Below are positions 10,661-31,259 of a DNA stretch of 64,000 nt, in pieces. The position numbers and the translations under genes were made by a program. Under the pieces are notes generated by a model. It made no database searches. It was given only the letters and a program-made list of their open reading frames with translations, and was not told the origin of the DNA. Position 1 is the first letter of the stretch. Every line of letters starts with the position of its first letter. This DNA comes from Motacilla alba alba (Eukaryota; Chordata; Aves; Passeriformes; Motacillidae), in NCBI RefSeq assembly GCF_015832195.1, contig NC_052033.1:1984001-2048000 (forward strand), given 5' to 3'.

Positions 10661-13600
10661 ATCCCATTCGAACAATGGGAAGGTGCCAGTCTCCCGGGAC
10701 GCTCCCTGCAGGCACCCAGGGCTTGGTGAGCTCTGACACGCTGGGGTGTCGGCTGGCCTCCGGGCAGTATTTAATGAGCATTTGCACCTTTTAGCCCTTG
10801 GCTGGGTAGCGGAGGGGCTGGCAGGGCCAGGAAGGCTGTCCTGACTGCCCTGGGTGAGCAGCAGCTGGCAGCACATCCATGCCAAGCTCCAGAGCATCAC
10901 TCCACCTTCCCCAGGAGCTGCAGGGGATAGCAGTGCCATACACTGCTGTGATACCCACCAGGTACAGTTGGTGCCGAGAGCAGCTGGGCTGCCAGAGCCT
11001 CCCCCCCGAGCATTCTGCTGCTGTGAGGTCTGAAAAAACAGGAGACTGAAAAACCAGGATGTGTCCAAAAGCCATCACAAACTGGCAAGCAGAGTGGCCA
11101 AGGAGTTGTCAGGTTCCTCTAGACTCTGCCGCTGAGGATTTCCTGCCTCTCGAGACTGCTGGGAGGATTAGCCAACCTTTTACACAGCAGGCTGAAATTA
11201 GAAGGCCTAAACTATTCCTGCAGGGTGAAACCAGCAAGGAGCGGGATTCACATGAGGGGAGCAGACATGGAATTCACCCCAGGAAGTTTCTTCCAGGGAA
11301 AAGGCTCCGGAGATACCACCCGGAGCAGAGTTTTTTTATTGACTGACCAAAGACAAAACTCAAACAAAGATGGGATTAAATCCCCGGGTGGGAGGAAGGA
11401 AGTGAAGCCATGATCCTCACTGCGTTTGTCTTTATGGGTAATCCTATCAGGCAGGCAATCGTTAGCGTATGGATAATTGTATTCTTAGCAACAACCAACC
11501 ACGGTACTTAGCTCCCCTTCTCCCGCAGAGCTTTGCATTTCCTGGGTCTCGATCGTCAGAGCTGCTCTAGAGCTCAGCCAAATCACCCGGAGATTGGCAG
11601 CGTCACAGCGCTCTTTGGTTCAGCAGCTTTTCGATGTGTATTTGGTCCCTTCTGCCCCCTACTTGCCCTAATCCCAGTAGCCATGAAGGCATCGTCCCGA
11701 GTCCAGTGCATCACTTGCTTCCAGAGGCTCCCTCTGAGCTCTGGGAATGGCTCATGGCCAGAGACAGAAACAGGGTGGGAAGTTCCAGGGTCTAGGTCCT
11801 TGCTCCTGTGCTCATGGACTGACAGTTTTGGGCACAAAGAGGAATTCTGGGTGAGACTGAGGGAAACTGGGCACCGGGAGCTGCTAATAGGGTGACATGG
11901 GGTGTTTAGGTGTTACATTTCCAGCTGTCACAGTGCCCTTGATTACTGCCAACACCCAGGACACCTCCTGCTCTTTCTCCTGGCAGTATAAATTTTCCAC
12001 AGCTCTTGGTTGGAAGTGTGTTGGAGGGTGTTTGCCCGCACAGGAATGCAGCAGCATGTGGCTTGCATTAACCCAGCACGGAGACAGAGCACTTCAGCCA
12101 GCACCCTCCGGAGCAGGATTTATCACTGCCTTAAAATAAGAGAAGCTGGTCCTGACAGCTTCTCCAGTGGTTGGAATCCCTGACAAGGGAATCAACAGGA
12201 GCTTCAGAGGGGCTCAGTAGCAGCAGCTCCTGGCTCTGGACCTGCAGCAATGCCCTCTCAGGTTGCTAGAACCTGCAGCACTCACAGGAATTGTGAGAGC
12301 TGTCGGGTTTGGATGCCTGTGAAAAACAACACTCCTGGTCTTGAGAGCAGCAGGCAGGAGCAGCAAGGACGTGTCTGCCAGAAGAGCTGCTCTAACTGAG
12401 CCAAACTCATGCAGTAACGAGGTGACAGGATCAGCAACAGAGCTCAGCTCCCCGTGTCCACGCTTGGGGTGAGAGCTCCTGCAGAACGTGATCTGATGGG
12501 GATGATCCCCTGAGCAGAATTCGGGCCCAGCAGGTCCCGTGTGATGCTGATCTGTCCCCTCCATGGCTCTCAAGAGGGAATTGATGGAGTACACTCGGCC
12601 TGGTCCCTGGCCAGAGCTCCTGCTGGGAGGCACAGAGGTATCTCTGGGGCTCCCCTATCAATTTACAAGGCACGATTGACACCTCCAGCTTCATCATGCA
12701 CGCTGTGGGACGGGAGGGAATGGATTCACACTCCGGCTCAGCCAGGCAGGCTCCCCGCCAGGCACCTTCGCCCTGGGCCTGCCCGCAGCACCAGGAGAGA
12801 CGAGCTCGGAGCCTGCTGGCAGTGGGGGCTCGGGGAGGGGGTCCCTTGGGCCCGGCACCCCCGGCCCAGCCCCAGCGCCGGCTTGGGCTGAGCCCGGAGT
12901 GGGGCGGCGGCAGCAGCTGGAGCGCGCTGCCCTCTCTCGGGAGGAGAACCGCCCTGCAGCGCCCGGCAGAGCCGGGGATGGCTGGGGACAGTCCCCGAGA
13001 GCTCCGGTAGAGCAGGGGACAGTTCCCGAGAGCTCCGGCAGAGCAGGGTTTAAACCCGGGAGGAGTAGGGGGCGGCCGGGAACGGTCCCCGAGAGTTTCG
13101 GGCGGGCAGGGGAGGGATGGCCGGGAATGGCTTCCCCAGAGCCCAGTCTGGGCAGGGGATGGCTGGAAACCATTCCCCAGAGCCCGGGGCAGGCTGGGTC
13201 CGGTCCCCAGAGCCCCGGGCAGGCTGGGTCCGGTCCCCAGAGCCCCGGGCAGGCAGGGTCCGGTCCCCAGAGCCCCGGGCAGGCAGGGGACAGTCCCCAG
13301 AGCCCCGACCCCGCACAGAAGCCGCTTTCACACGGCTGCCAGCCCCGGGCCGAGCGGGGGAGCCAAGGGCGGCAGCAGCTGAGGAGCTTTGCCAACAAAG
13401 GGGGATTCGGGAGAGCCGCGGTGACAACTGCTCCGGGAAAGAGCCCCGGCACGGAAAACGCTGCGCTGCACATCTGCCTGTGGACGGACTGAGCCGGGCT
13501 GGCTCCTGCTGCTCGGGCCACTGCGGGACCACATCCACCCCCAGGATGCAGGAATGGGCTGTGGGACCGTCGGGAGAGCCTTCTACACAGCACACATTCT

Positions 13601-15850
13601 CAGTGCCCGGCCGCCTGTGAGCTGTGCAGGCAGGTGCTGTTCCGAGGTCCTCTGCGTCCCTCCCACCCAAAGCAAGGAGGTCACTGAGCTCCAATACCCT
13701 CCTCTGCATCCCAGCCACAACCCAAGTGTGGCTCCACAAGCCCCAGTGCAGGGAGGTGTGCAGATAGATGCTGTGTTCCAAGGGGAAGAGTCAGGATTTC
13801 ATGTTCCCAGATCCTCCCAGAACTCATTTTCCCCTCACATAAAGTTTGAGAACAGACCAGTCTTACAACTGCTCCAAACTCGGATTATTTCTGCAAGCCC
13901 CAGTCACGCTCCCAGTCATGGATGCCACTTTTTCCTTGCCAAGAACACAGCCCTCTCCATTTTGGTGCCAGAAATGAGAAGCTATCCCAAGAAATGCCCC
14001 TGTACTCACTGTTCTTCAGGCTTGCAGATCATTTCCCTACCTGGCTGGCTTCTCATTTGCCTTTTGTACATCTGGCTGTGTGCTGGCTCAGGGATATTTG
14101 GGTTCAATTCACAAATAGCAGAGCTCAGCCCAGGGGTGGGGATGGCTGTACCTTGCTCCCACCAAAATGATCCAACCCAAGGGCTCTCCTGGAAGTATTT
14201 GTTTCAGACCTTCTCCCCAAGCTCCTGTCACTACCCCCTCTGCTTGTGAGGCCTCTGCTGTCACCCATACAGCTTTTCCAACCACTTAATTCATTTTACA
14301 ATCTAATCCCTGACCCAGGGCAAGCTCTGAGTTGTTGTTGAGGGTCTTCAAAGTCTTCAAGCAGGACACTGGCCTTGCCCTTGACAGCACACTGATACAA
14401 GCTGATATTCCAGAAGCTCCTGGATACTGGCAGCCATTCCAGCCCCAGCTGCAGTGGAGCAGCTGAGAAATAACACAGCCTTGGGTCTAAACAAGGCAGT
14501 CCTGCAGCAAAAAGCCCAGTTCACCTCTCCCTGTCAGCACAGCTGGGACAGGCAGGACACTGCTGCTGCTCCAGCTGCCCTGCCCCTCCTCCTGCTCTGG
14601 ACAGGCTGCAGGATTTGTTCCAGGGGCACCCCCAGCTCCAGGCCCCTCTGCTGAAGGACAGGACACAGTCACAGGCATCACACACAGGTGGGAGCCACCA
14701 GGTGTCAGACCAGAAGGGACAAGGAATGATTATTTCCCTCTGAACACATTCCTGACCAGCTCTACCTGCCTGGATCCACACTGCTCCAGAACCAGAGGAG
14801 GTGAAGCCCCACAGAGGAGTCTTTATGTGCCTTGAAGGAAAAAATGTGCTGCAAGCCTGTTCATTCAACTCCAAACCAGTCTTAAAACATGCAGCTGCTC
14901 AGTGCCATGCCTGGCACTGCAGGAGGGACACAGCCCCGCTCCATGACTTGCTTTCCAACTGCCACAAAAGAAAAAGCAAGAGTTATTTGCTTCTGCATCA
15001 GGCTGGAGGAAAGGAGCAGGAACATTGGCAAAGGCGCAGCACAGGCTCCCCAGCAGGGATTAAAGTATCAGAGTGTCATCCTCCTTGTTGAAATGAAATT
15101 GCAGCTGTCACAAAAAGAAAGATGTGTAGATAAATCAAGAGGAATAAAAATAAATCAAGTCCTGATTGCAAGGCCACAGAGGGACTGCAGGAGGTGGCAG
15201 CAATACCTGTAAATGAGGAAGAATGGTGAGGTTGTCTCTAAATTGCCTCTCCAGACTGAAAAACAAGAGAGATCAATTATAAAAGCATTTCTGCAGTGGC
15301 TGTACAATTTTCAGCCACCATTAACTTGCAGCATTTTCTGGAATTGGGGCTTGTTAAATGCCAGGCATGGACACACCCAGATCATCCACAAGGAGAGGAG
15401 GGGCTCATTTGCTAATTGTGCATCGAGCAGGAGAGGTGAGCTGGGCATGGGGAGAGCTGCTGAAGGGCAACTGGAAAGGAGAGAAAAAAAAGGCTTTATA
15501 GGTGACACTAAAGAAGAATGTTTCCAGCAGTGTCTGGGAAGGGGAGGACAGAGGTTTATGTGGAAATGAGTGAACTGCCTGTCTGCTGCCACAAAGCCAT
15601 TTACTCTTCGAGGTGTTTCATTTTACAATATATTGCTATAAATATTTCAAAAGCCTCAGGGCTGCTGTCCCACGCTCTGTTCCAGCTTATTTACCTACAG
15701 TTACTGCTTTCAACAACACTCACTGACAAAATATACAAGTTCTCCCATCTTCCCAGTCCTTGTTCCACCTCACAGCCAGGCTCCTTGAGGCAGCTCTGCC
15801 CCTCTGCTTGGAGTGCAGCCCTTCCATAGAACCCCTTTGCACCATGGGGC
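10661..15850. other. Intergenic DNA between MXRA7 and JMJD6 (first part)
   Basis: No supported gene. The stretch includes a GC-rich zone at about 12.75-13.5 kb that carries the minisatellite listed separately. The long open frames there on both strands are explained by the repeat and high GC. The rest is unique non-coding sequence in which I recognise nothing. Confidence 0.6.
12975..13310. repeat. GC-rich minisatellite, about 30-bp unit
   Basis: Three near-identical 30-bp units at 13201-13230, 13231-13260 and 13261-13290 begin CGGTCCCCAGAGCCCCGGGC. A partial unit follows, and degenerate copies with GTCCCCGAGAG or GTTCCCGAGAG reach back to about 12975. It is rich in G runs on both strands. 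The units in the right half are the most homogeneous, which suggests recent expansion there. Confidence 0.9.
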
Positions 15851-15854
15851 TTAT

Positions 15855-16310
15855 TCAGAATCATGGATTCACAGAATGGATTGGGTTGGAAGGGACCTTA
15901 AAGCTCATCCTGTACCACCCCTGCCATGGGCAGAGACACCTTCCATGATCCCAGGCTGCTCCAAGCCCCATCCACCCTGGCCTGGGACATTTCCAGGAAT
16001 GAGGCAGCCACAGTTTCTCTGGCCAATTTGTGCCAGGGCCCCACCACTCTCACAGGGAAAAATTTCATCCTAATATCCAAGCTAAACCTACTCCCTGTCA
16101 GTTTGAAGCCCTTCCCCTTGTGCTGCCACTCCATGCCCCTGTAAAATGTCTCTCTCCATCTTTCTTGTAGGTTCCCTCCAGGAAGCAGAAGGCTACAGTT
16201 AGATCACCCTGGAGGCTTCTCTTCTCCAGGCTGGACAATCCCATTTTTCTCAGCCTTTCCTCATGGGAGAAGTGCTCCATCCCTCTGATCACCCTAGAGG
16301 CCATTCTAAA
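15855..16310 (-). mobile_element. CR1 LINE 3'-end fragment
   Basis: It begins with the antisense CR1 terminus (TTGGGTTGGAAGGGACCTTA) and runs through diagnostic pieces such as CTGGCCTGGGACATTTCCAG and CATCCTAATATCCAAGCTAA, ending near 16310. It is a 5'-truncated CR1 copy lying on the minus strand. No open reading frame remains. Confidence 0.9.
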
Positions 16311-19300
16311 GCAGACACCTGGAAGATGAAAGCCCCTCTTGGCAGTGTGAGGTGGCACCAGAAACACGACACAGAAACCTCCTGTGACACAGACTGGGGA
16401 GGCCAGGGCAGGGCCAAAGAGCAGGTGGGACAGTCTGGTAACAAACCAAGCAACAAAACTCACCTCCCAGAGCCAGTGCAACCCCAGCAGCTTCCAAACC
16501 ACAGCCCAGCACAGACGGGCAAACCCTCAAGCATCCCCAGAGCTGTTCCCAGCATATTTAGCACTTTGAGAAACACAGGTGCACACCTGTAAGATTTTTC
16601 AGATCATCACAGTATGAAAGAAAGTGACAGGATAATGCAAAATAATTGATTTTATTTAAAATAAAAAGCAAAACCACAATCATCTGAACAAGACAAGTAT
16701 CCCAGCTCTGCTGGATGGGTGATAAAAGCAGCTAAGGGGAGTGGCAGGGCTTGGAGCTGACAGTGGGACTGTCACACTAATGGGTAACACTTTCCTTCCC
16801 CCCTCTGCAAGGGGGATGCCAAAAACCTCAGTTACGACGTGCCCACAGAGGCATTCCAGACTGGAGCTAGCCAACAGTCTCACTTCCCAGCCCACAATGG
16901 CTGGGGACTCAGGGAGGAGAGTAGAGGCTAACTATGAAAGAGGCTGCTGTCTTTCCTTGAAGCATTTGGAGAGGTTTGATGTAACTGAGAAGACAAACTG
17001 GAGCCAGCACACACCAGCTTGAGAGGGGAGGAAGCTCTGCCAGAGGCTCCTTGGTGTCACCTGCTCCCACAGGGAAGAGGTGCTGGCACTGGTGCCTCTT
17101 GCCCGTATTTGTGGTTCTGATGCAGCGCTGGATCATTTCCTCCTGAACTCTCCCAGCCTGTGGCTGTCACCAGGCTCTAAAGCACAGGCAGAGCTCCCAA
17201 ATCCCATCACCTTTCTCAGAGCAGGCAGGACTGTGACAATGACACCCAGCCTGAGGCTCCCTGCCCATCCCTGGGGAACAGGGCAGCTCCAAAGCCCCAG
17301 AGAAGCGAGGCAGAGCTGTGCAGCTGCTCTGGGGCTCAAGGAAATGAGGGGTCCACATGGTGCTGGACCAGCTGCATCCAGGGCCTCCAGAGTACAAAAG
17401 CAGCAGGGCTGGAATGAGACAAGGATGTCCCAAGAAGCACAAGCCTGGAGAAATGAGAGCACAGAGCCCACTCTCCACAGCCAGCTTCCCACAAGCACAC
17501 AGTGAGGCACAAAGGGAGCACAGTTTTTAACTGTTCCTCCCTCACCCAGCCCGGGAAGCACCAGCTCCTCCCATTCCTGTAAGGCCAGAGAAGCTGACTC
17601 CCTGATGAGAAAATTGCATCTAGTCCTATTTAAAACCAGATCCTGCTCTAGCAGCACCTCCTGTTTTGAGCAGGCCATGGAACAGCAACAGCTCAGCCCT
17701 GGGGAAAACGGGAAGTCTTGTTCTGCTACAATTTATGTACCACACAGCAATTCTGGAAGGGCCACCACAGAACACCACGTGGCCAAGAGTGTTGAACAAC
17801 ATCCCCAATGTTTTCTGCTACAAAAAGCTCCCACCAGGCTCAGAAGTCTCAGGTTGCTCAGGATGAACGGAACACGTTTTGTGGGTGGATGGCTTCAAAG
17901 TGTCTTACACAGCAATTGCAGCTCAGCCCTGTGAGGTAGGGGTTTTCCTCACTGCTCAAAGACTCACCAAAGTGGCTGAGGCAAAAGCCAGAAGTGGAAG
18001 AACTGGAGATCCCAGAGTCCTGCTTCCCAGGTAAGCCTGCACAGATGCTGTTTCACAGCAGGAAGTGCCCTGTGGAGCAGTCAGGAGAGGGTTGCTGGTA
18101 TCACGATGGCTGCTGCCTGCTGTAAACACACTGCTTTTCTGTGAGGGCTCTCACACCAACACAGGCTTCACCTGGGATTGCTTTATTTCACACTATGGAA
18201 GAATGCTCTGCACACTGCATCTTCCCACTGTGCTTCTAGAGGCAGAGCTGTGGCTTTCCCAGCACAGCAATCAGGCTTTCACATTAGATTTTAGACTGTG
18301 CAAACTGAACCACGTGTGCCAAATGCAGCTGCACCTCACTGAGGTGCTGCCCAGCCACCAGAGAGGAGGGGGCAGCTCTCCAAGGACTCCCCTCACCGTG
18401 ACAGAGCTGAGTCTTGTGAGCCTTCACCTTTCCAGGCCCCACATGATTCCAAAAGGCAGCAGCTGCTGACATCTCTGAGAGGACACCACAGACTGTGCAG
18501 GCTCCCAGGCTGTTCAGCCTTGGCCAGAAATGCCAGGAGTTGGAGAAGTTGGAGGATTTTTTAAGTGATCTTGCAGAAGAATCTGCAGTGGCTACAGAGC
18601 AAGTGTGCTTGCTTATGCCTGCCTACCTATCACAGGAAATTTGGGAGTCTGGACAGCTAAAGAATGTATCAATAAACATTCCCTCTCTCCATCTCCCCAC
18701 CACCACGCTGCTCTTCCACAAACTGACTGGCACAAAAGAGTCAAAAACAGAGATCCCCACAAACATATTTAGGATTCCTTTGCACAAAAGGATACGGCCC
18801 AGGAGTGTTTAAATAAGGAACAGACAAGGTTAATAATGGATCAGAGAGCTCAGAAAAGCAACACTCCAGGTTCCTCCAAACCCAACACGTTTAAGAAAGT
18901 CACAGTTGAGGCTTTAATCTCTCTTTAATTTGCTCTTTCATCAGTGCCTGGGCATTGCTGCGTGTTTACTACATGCACAGCACTTCTGCTGTCAAGTTTC
19001 CTCTCCCAAAGAACGGCTGAAGTGAGTTCTGTACCCACCTCCCAGGACTCAGAAGAGCACCCACTGAAGCAGCCCATGGGAAGCTCAGATTTCCTAGCAG
19101 CACCTTCAGCCACACAGAGACACCACCAGCACAAGCCTCTGCTAACGTAACAAACCAGCAGCTCCAAAAGATCCCTTGGGGACGAGAGCTTTACCTGGCA
19201 TAATACAAATGCATCTACACAGACTTAAACAACACAATGCATTTTTTAAAAAGCATAAAACAACAACACGTCCCCCTCCTCAGTCCTTTAAAATTGGCAC

Positions 19301-19799
19301 TGCAACTTTCAGAAAGGTCTGAACACGTCACCTCAAAGAAAAGCCATTTGGGGATGTGAACTGCACTGAGCAGGCCCACAGCCCCAGAACTGTTTGGTGT
19401 TCCAAGCCCAGCAAATGTGATCCTGCCAGAGTCAGACTTTGTCAGCAGCTGCCTTGTGCTAAACATCACATCTGAAGGATTGGAAGTACTGGCAAATGCT
19501 TTGTCCTGCCACAGTTTTTGCTGTGCAAGAAACTCCAGGATTCTCCTGCTCCACTGAGCTTCCCATCACAAGGTGCTGGGGCAGCTTTGTTACCTGTCAC
19601 CCTGACAGAGTGGAAGTAGATGGACTGCTGCTGGTTCGGGTGTTGCACCTCAGGTGTGTGCATGGAGCACACAGATTCAGACCACAAAAGATGCTTCAGG
19701 TTGGTGGGCACCTCTGCTGAAGCTACTTCAGTGCTTGGGGCATTCACACCACCTTCCCTTCCTTGGCTGAAGAGGGATCTTCTCTCAGAAATAAGATGA
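16311..19799. other. Intergenic DNA between MXRA7 and JMJD6 (middle part)
   Basis: I see no gene that I can support. An AT-rich block at about 16620-16680 contains AATAAA-type hexamers on both strands and could be the end of an unannotated transcript, but no coding exon supports this. Confidence 0.5.
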
Positions 19800-21620
19800 A
19801 AAAGGAAGGTGCTTGCCCAGTGGAAGCAAGGTCAGGTGACATGGGAAGAATACAGAAATGCTGCTGCCACTGCAGGGAGAAAATTCATGTGGCCAAAGCT
19901 CAACTGGAGACAAAACTGGCCAGAACCATGAGGGAAATAAAAAAGAGTTTTTCCAATATATTAATGGCAAAAAGCAAATTAGAAATAACACTGGCCTATT
20001 CCAGGAGGAGGATGGCCTCCTCACAAACAGGGACATGAACATGGCAGAGGTGTTTAATGTTTCTTTGCCTGTCTTCAGCACAGATGATTGACCAAGGGGG
20101 TCTCAGTGCCCTGAGCTGGAGGACTGTGACTGTGAGAATGTCCAACTCCCCACTGACCCCAAAGCAGCAGGATCTGCTGCTCCACATGGGTGCCTACAAA
20201 TCCACAGGGCCTCATGGCATTCATCTAAGAATCCTCAAGATGCTGCTGATGTCATGGCAAAACCTCTCCATGATTTTTGAGCAGTTTTGGAAATTTGGAG
20301 GGGTTCCAGCTGATTGGAAGCTGGCAAATGTCCCAGTTTTCAACATCAAGGAGGAAACCACAGGCCTGTCAGTCTCACGCTTGTGCCCGGCCAAACCATG
20401 GAAGAGATGACTCTGGGAAGTACTGAAAAACACCTGGAGGACAATGCAGGCATCAGTCACAGCCAGCACAGCTTCATGAAGGGAACTTCTGCTTGTTGAA
20501 TCTGATCTCCTTCTGTGACAGGCTGACCCACCTCACTGATCTAGGAAAGACAGTAGATGTCACCTTATGGATTTCAGCAAAACTTTGGATATTGTCTCTC
20601 CCAGTGACCTTCTGGACAAACTGTCCAGCCCACAGCTGGTTAACTGTGTCCCATGATGGGTGAGCAACTGGCTCACAGGTTGACATAAAGGGTGACAGTG
20701 ACTGGGGTGACACCAGGCTGGCTCTGGTCACTGGTGGGGTTCTGCAGGGCTCCATCCTCATCCCTGTGCTCTTCAACGTCCTCATTAATGACTTGGACAG
20801 AGGACTGGAAGGAATATTAAGTTTGCCAAAACCACTGAATCGGGAGGAGCTGTCAACTCCCTCAAGGGTACAGAGGCCTCAACAAATTAGAGATGGGCAA
20901 TCACCAACCATGTGGAGTTTAACCAGGGCAAGGGCTGGATTCTGCACTGGGGTCCAGGCACTCCTGGCTGGTGGCAAGCTGGATCTGAGTCAGCAGTGCC
21001 CTGAGCCCAGAGGGCAAACCACCTCCTGGGGCATCAGGCCCAGCATCGCCAGCCAGGAAAGGGAGGGGATTGTCCTGGGGTGGCCTCACCTTCAGTGCTG
21101 GGGGCAGTTTTGGGAACCACAACATCTAACAGACATTAAACCATTGGAGAGCGTCCAAAGGAGGCCATGAGGATGGTGAAGGGTCTGGAGGAGAAGCTGT
21201 ATGAGGAGTGGCTGAGGTCACTTGGTCTGTTCAGCCTGGAGGAGACTGAGGTCAGAACTCATTTGGGTCTTCAGCACCCTCATGAGGGACAGCAGAGGGG
21301 CAGGTACCGATCTCTTCACTCTTGTGGCCAGTGACAGGACTCAAGGAAACAGCTGGAGCTGAGTGACAGCAGGTTTAGGTTGGATATCACAAAAAGGTTT
21401 TTCACCCCGAGGGTGGCTGGGCACTGGAACAAGCTCCCTGGGGCAATGGTCACAGCAGTGAGCCTGTCTGAGTTCACAAAGTGTTTGGACAATGCTCTTG
21501 GGCACAGGGTGGGGTTCTTGGTTTCTGTGCAGGGCCAGGAGTTGACCTCAATGATCCTGATGGGTTCTTTCCAGGTGCCCATATTCCAGGATTTTATGAC
21601 ACACACACACTTGGAAGCAT
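19800..21620 (+). mobile_element. CR1 LINE, decayed, with ORF2 reverse-transcriptase remains and 3' end
   Basis: It runs 5' to 3' on the + strand. Around 20190-20400 the translation resembles the CR1 reverse-transcriptase segment (KSTGPHGIHLRILK, then FGGVPADWKLANVPVF). Near 20740-20810 it resembles the LFNVLINDLDRGLEGI block, followed by the CR1 3' region and terminal part (TTTTTCACCCCGAGGGTGGC near 21400). Stop codons and frameshifts interrupt the frame, so it is an inactive 5'-truncated copy. It lies between the 3' end of JMJD6 and MXRA7. Confidence 0.9.
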
Positions 21621-23580
21621 CAGCCCAGACAGCTCTGCTCTCCTGCAGCAGGGTAAGATCCAAGGACTCATTTTCCACAGCTCAGTTCTTGCAGAAGCTC
21701 ATTTCCTCCTTGTTCTTCCCAAAATTCTGGTGTGAGATCCACCAGTCGTTCCGACAGGCCAAAAGGGCTGGTGCTCCTTTCCTCAAGTGTACAGGACAAC
21801 ATGTAAACATATGACAGTGTCAAAGCAAGGCAGGTTTTTACATTTACCTGCTGGTTTTAAAAAGAGTTCTTTAAAAACTGACCGTTGCCTTCCTTGCCAG
21901 TTCTGTGACCCATGAAATGTCCTTACCCACTGCTGGGTTATAGTGCACTCACCCGGGGTGCAGAGGGGACAAAGCATTGCACAAAGGACACAGTCAGGGT
22001 GTTCCCCTACAGGTTATTCAGGAGCCAACCTTGGACAGCACGAAATGAAGATGTCTGGGTCGAGGAAGAGTAACAAAAACTTAAGGAGTGTGAGAAACAG
22101 AAGCAGAAGGGAGTAGAACAGAGCTGGCTGGCTGCTAACAGAGCTTCCATCAGCAGCTGCCTCTGGGTAGGTGGTGTTATCCCTCAGGGATAGCTGCGGC
22201 CTCCACAAGATTCCCTAATCCTGTCAAAAAAAGGTACAACTGCCTTTAAGCATTCCCCTTGGATCAGGGCACAAGATCCCAGCATGCAGATTAATCTCAG
22301 GCTTATCCTTCCTCCAGCATTGTACAAGCAGGGTTAAGATTTCATGTTTGGAAGCATTTCTAGCAACTAAGCCATCACACAGCTGGAACAGAACGCCCAC
22401 CCACCCTCACAGAGTGAAACAATCAACATATGGGAGGCAGAACAGTGAAACCCAGAAAGCAAATGTTCTAGGCAAGGTGCTAATTTTCAATATTTAGGGT
22501 ATTCATTTCAAAATTTGAATGGCAAATAATTTAAAAGTGCACAGTTTTTTCAGAAGAACAGATCTGCATCGTGATCTGCATTTTTACAGCTCTCCTTTTA
22601 GACCAGGGTCTGCATTAAAGGTTTGTTCTTTCCTGCTGCTCATTCCCTGCCTGAAGTCACACTGGCTGCCAAAATGGGATTTGACAATGTCATAACAAGC
22701 ATAACACTCCAGGGCAAAATAAGCAGTCAGTACAGCTCTCCCCAACCTTTAATGATGCTGTGTACTTGTAATTCAATTGTATTCAGTTATGAGCAACTGC
22801 TGGAAACAAGAGAGCAATCTACAGGAGCACACAGGCCTCCAGGCAGTCCCCACACTAGGAAGTCAGGCTGGAATCTTGCTGGAATATGGACTTCCTCAGG
22901 TAGATTACTGCTGCACACCTTCTTCAGCAAGCCACACACTAAGCCACCACAGCAGTTGCACCCCTGTCAAACCTAGAGCATCCAAGAGCTCAAGAGCTGG
23001 CCAGCACTCTCTGCAGGCAGGCAGCCAATCCAGCAGCACTGGTTAACCAAGCTGCAAGGAATTTGCTTAAGAATTTTGGCAAGCCTCTGCTATACGAGAA
23101 AAATGCTTCATTTAGCAGAGAATGTTTAAGTTCTTCCCTGCAGTATACTCCCAGATTCCCAGTGTTCCACTCTTTTTAACCTGGCCTGTGCAGAGAACTG
23201 CTTTCCTCAGCAACTTTACCCTAAGCATGTCTATCCTTGATTTTGCAATATTAATGTTGCCTCCTTTCACACTGACTGAAACTTGCTCGATATTTATGTA
23301 TTTATTTATTTATTTAAAATGTAAACACAGGCATTTGGAATTTAGGATGAATTTTGCCTTTAACAGATAAAGCAGGGAACAAATTAAAATAGTCCAGGCA
23401 GCAGTAAGAGAAACCATACAACTACTTGAAGGTTGAAACCTGAGTGCTGCCTGATCATTCTTCATCTTTAACTGTTCAATATTCATCTGTGCTCTCTGAA
23501 GAGCAGTTTAAACATCCCACCTCTCTCATTAAACAACGATAAAATCAAATCCTTTCATCTATTAAAAGAGACAACTAGGA
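21621..23580. other. Intergenic DNA downstream of JMJD6
   Basis: AT-rich sequence with a short TTTA simple repeat at about 23296-23316. No coding exon or RNA gene is recognised. Part could belong to a longer JMJD6 3'UTR, since AATAAA hexamers occur on the minus strand within the TTTA repeat. Confidence 0.5.
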
Positions 23581-23595
23581 AAAGTAATAAGACCG

Positions 23596-23601
23596 TTTAT
23601 T
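23596..23601 (-). terminator. Candidate polyadenylation signal of JMJD6
   Basis: AATAAA on the minus strand, about 196 nt after the JMJD6 stop codon. It is the first canonical hexamer downstream of the stop. Longer 3' ends remain possible. Confidence 0.5.
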
Positions 23602-23796
23602 AAATAAAACCCCTGATTTAAAAAAAACCAGCAATAATCTTAGTTTTCTGTTTGGAACAATGGAGGGACAATACCACTGGTCAATTCCTGTAAGGAATCC
23701 CTTGCTCTCCATCCCTCTCTCCTGAGGAATCCCCTATCTGAAGTGTGCCAGCTCTCCCTTGTGTTGTCCTGTTTAAAACCAACAGCTGCCCCGGGG

Positions 23797-31259
<7,463 letters not shown>

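Noticed and set aside
12694..13781. Open frames of 200-300 codons on both strands
   Set aside because: Produced by the 30-bp GC-rich minisatellite, whose unit length is a multiple of three; repetitive translations with no recognisable domain.
16600..16700. Possible 3' end of an unknown minus-strand transcript
   Set aside because: AATAAA-type hexamers occur in an AT-rich patch, but no coding exon or splice pattern upstream supports a gene.
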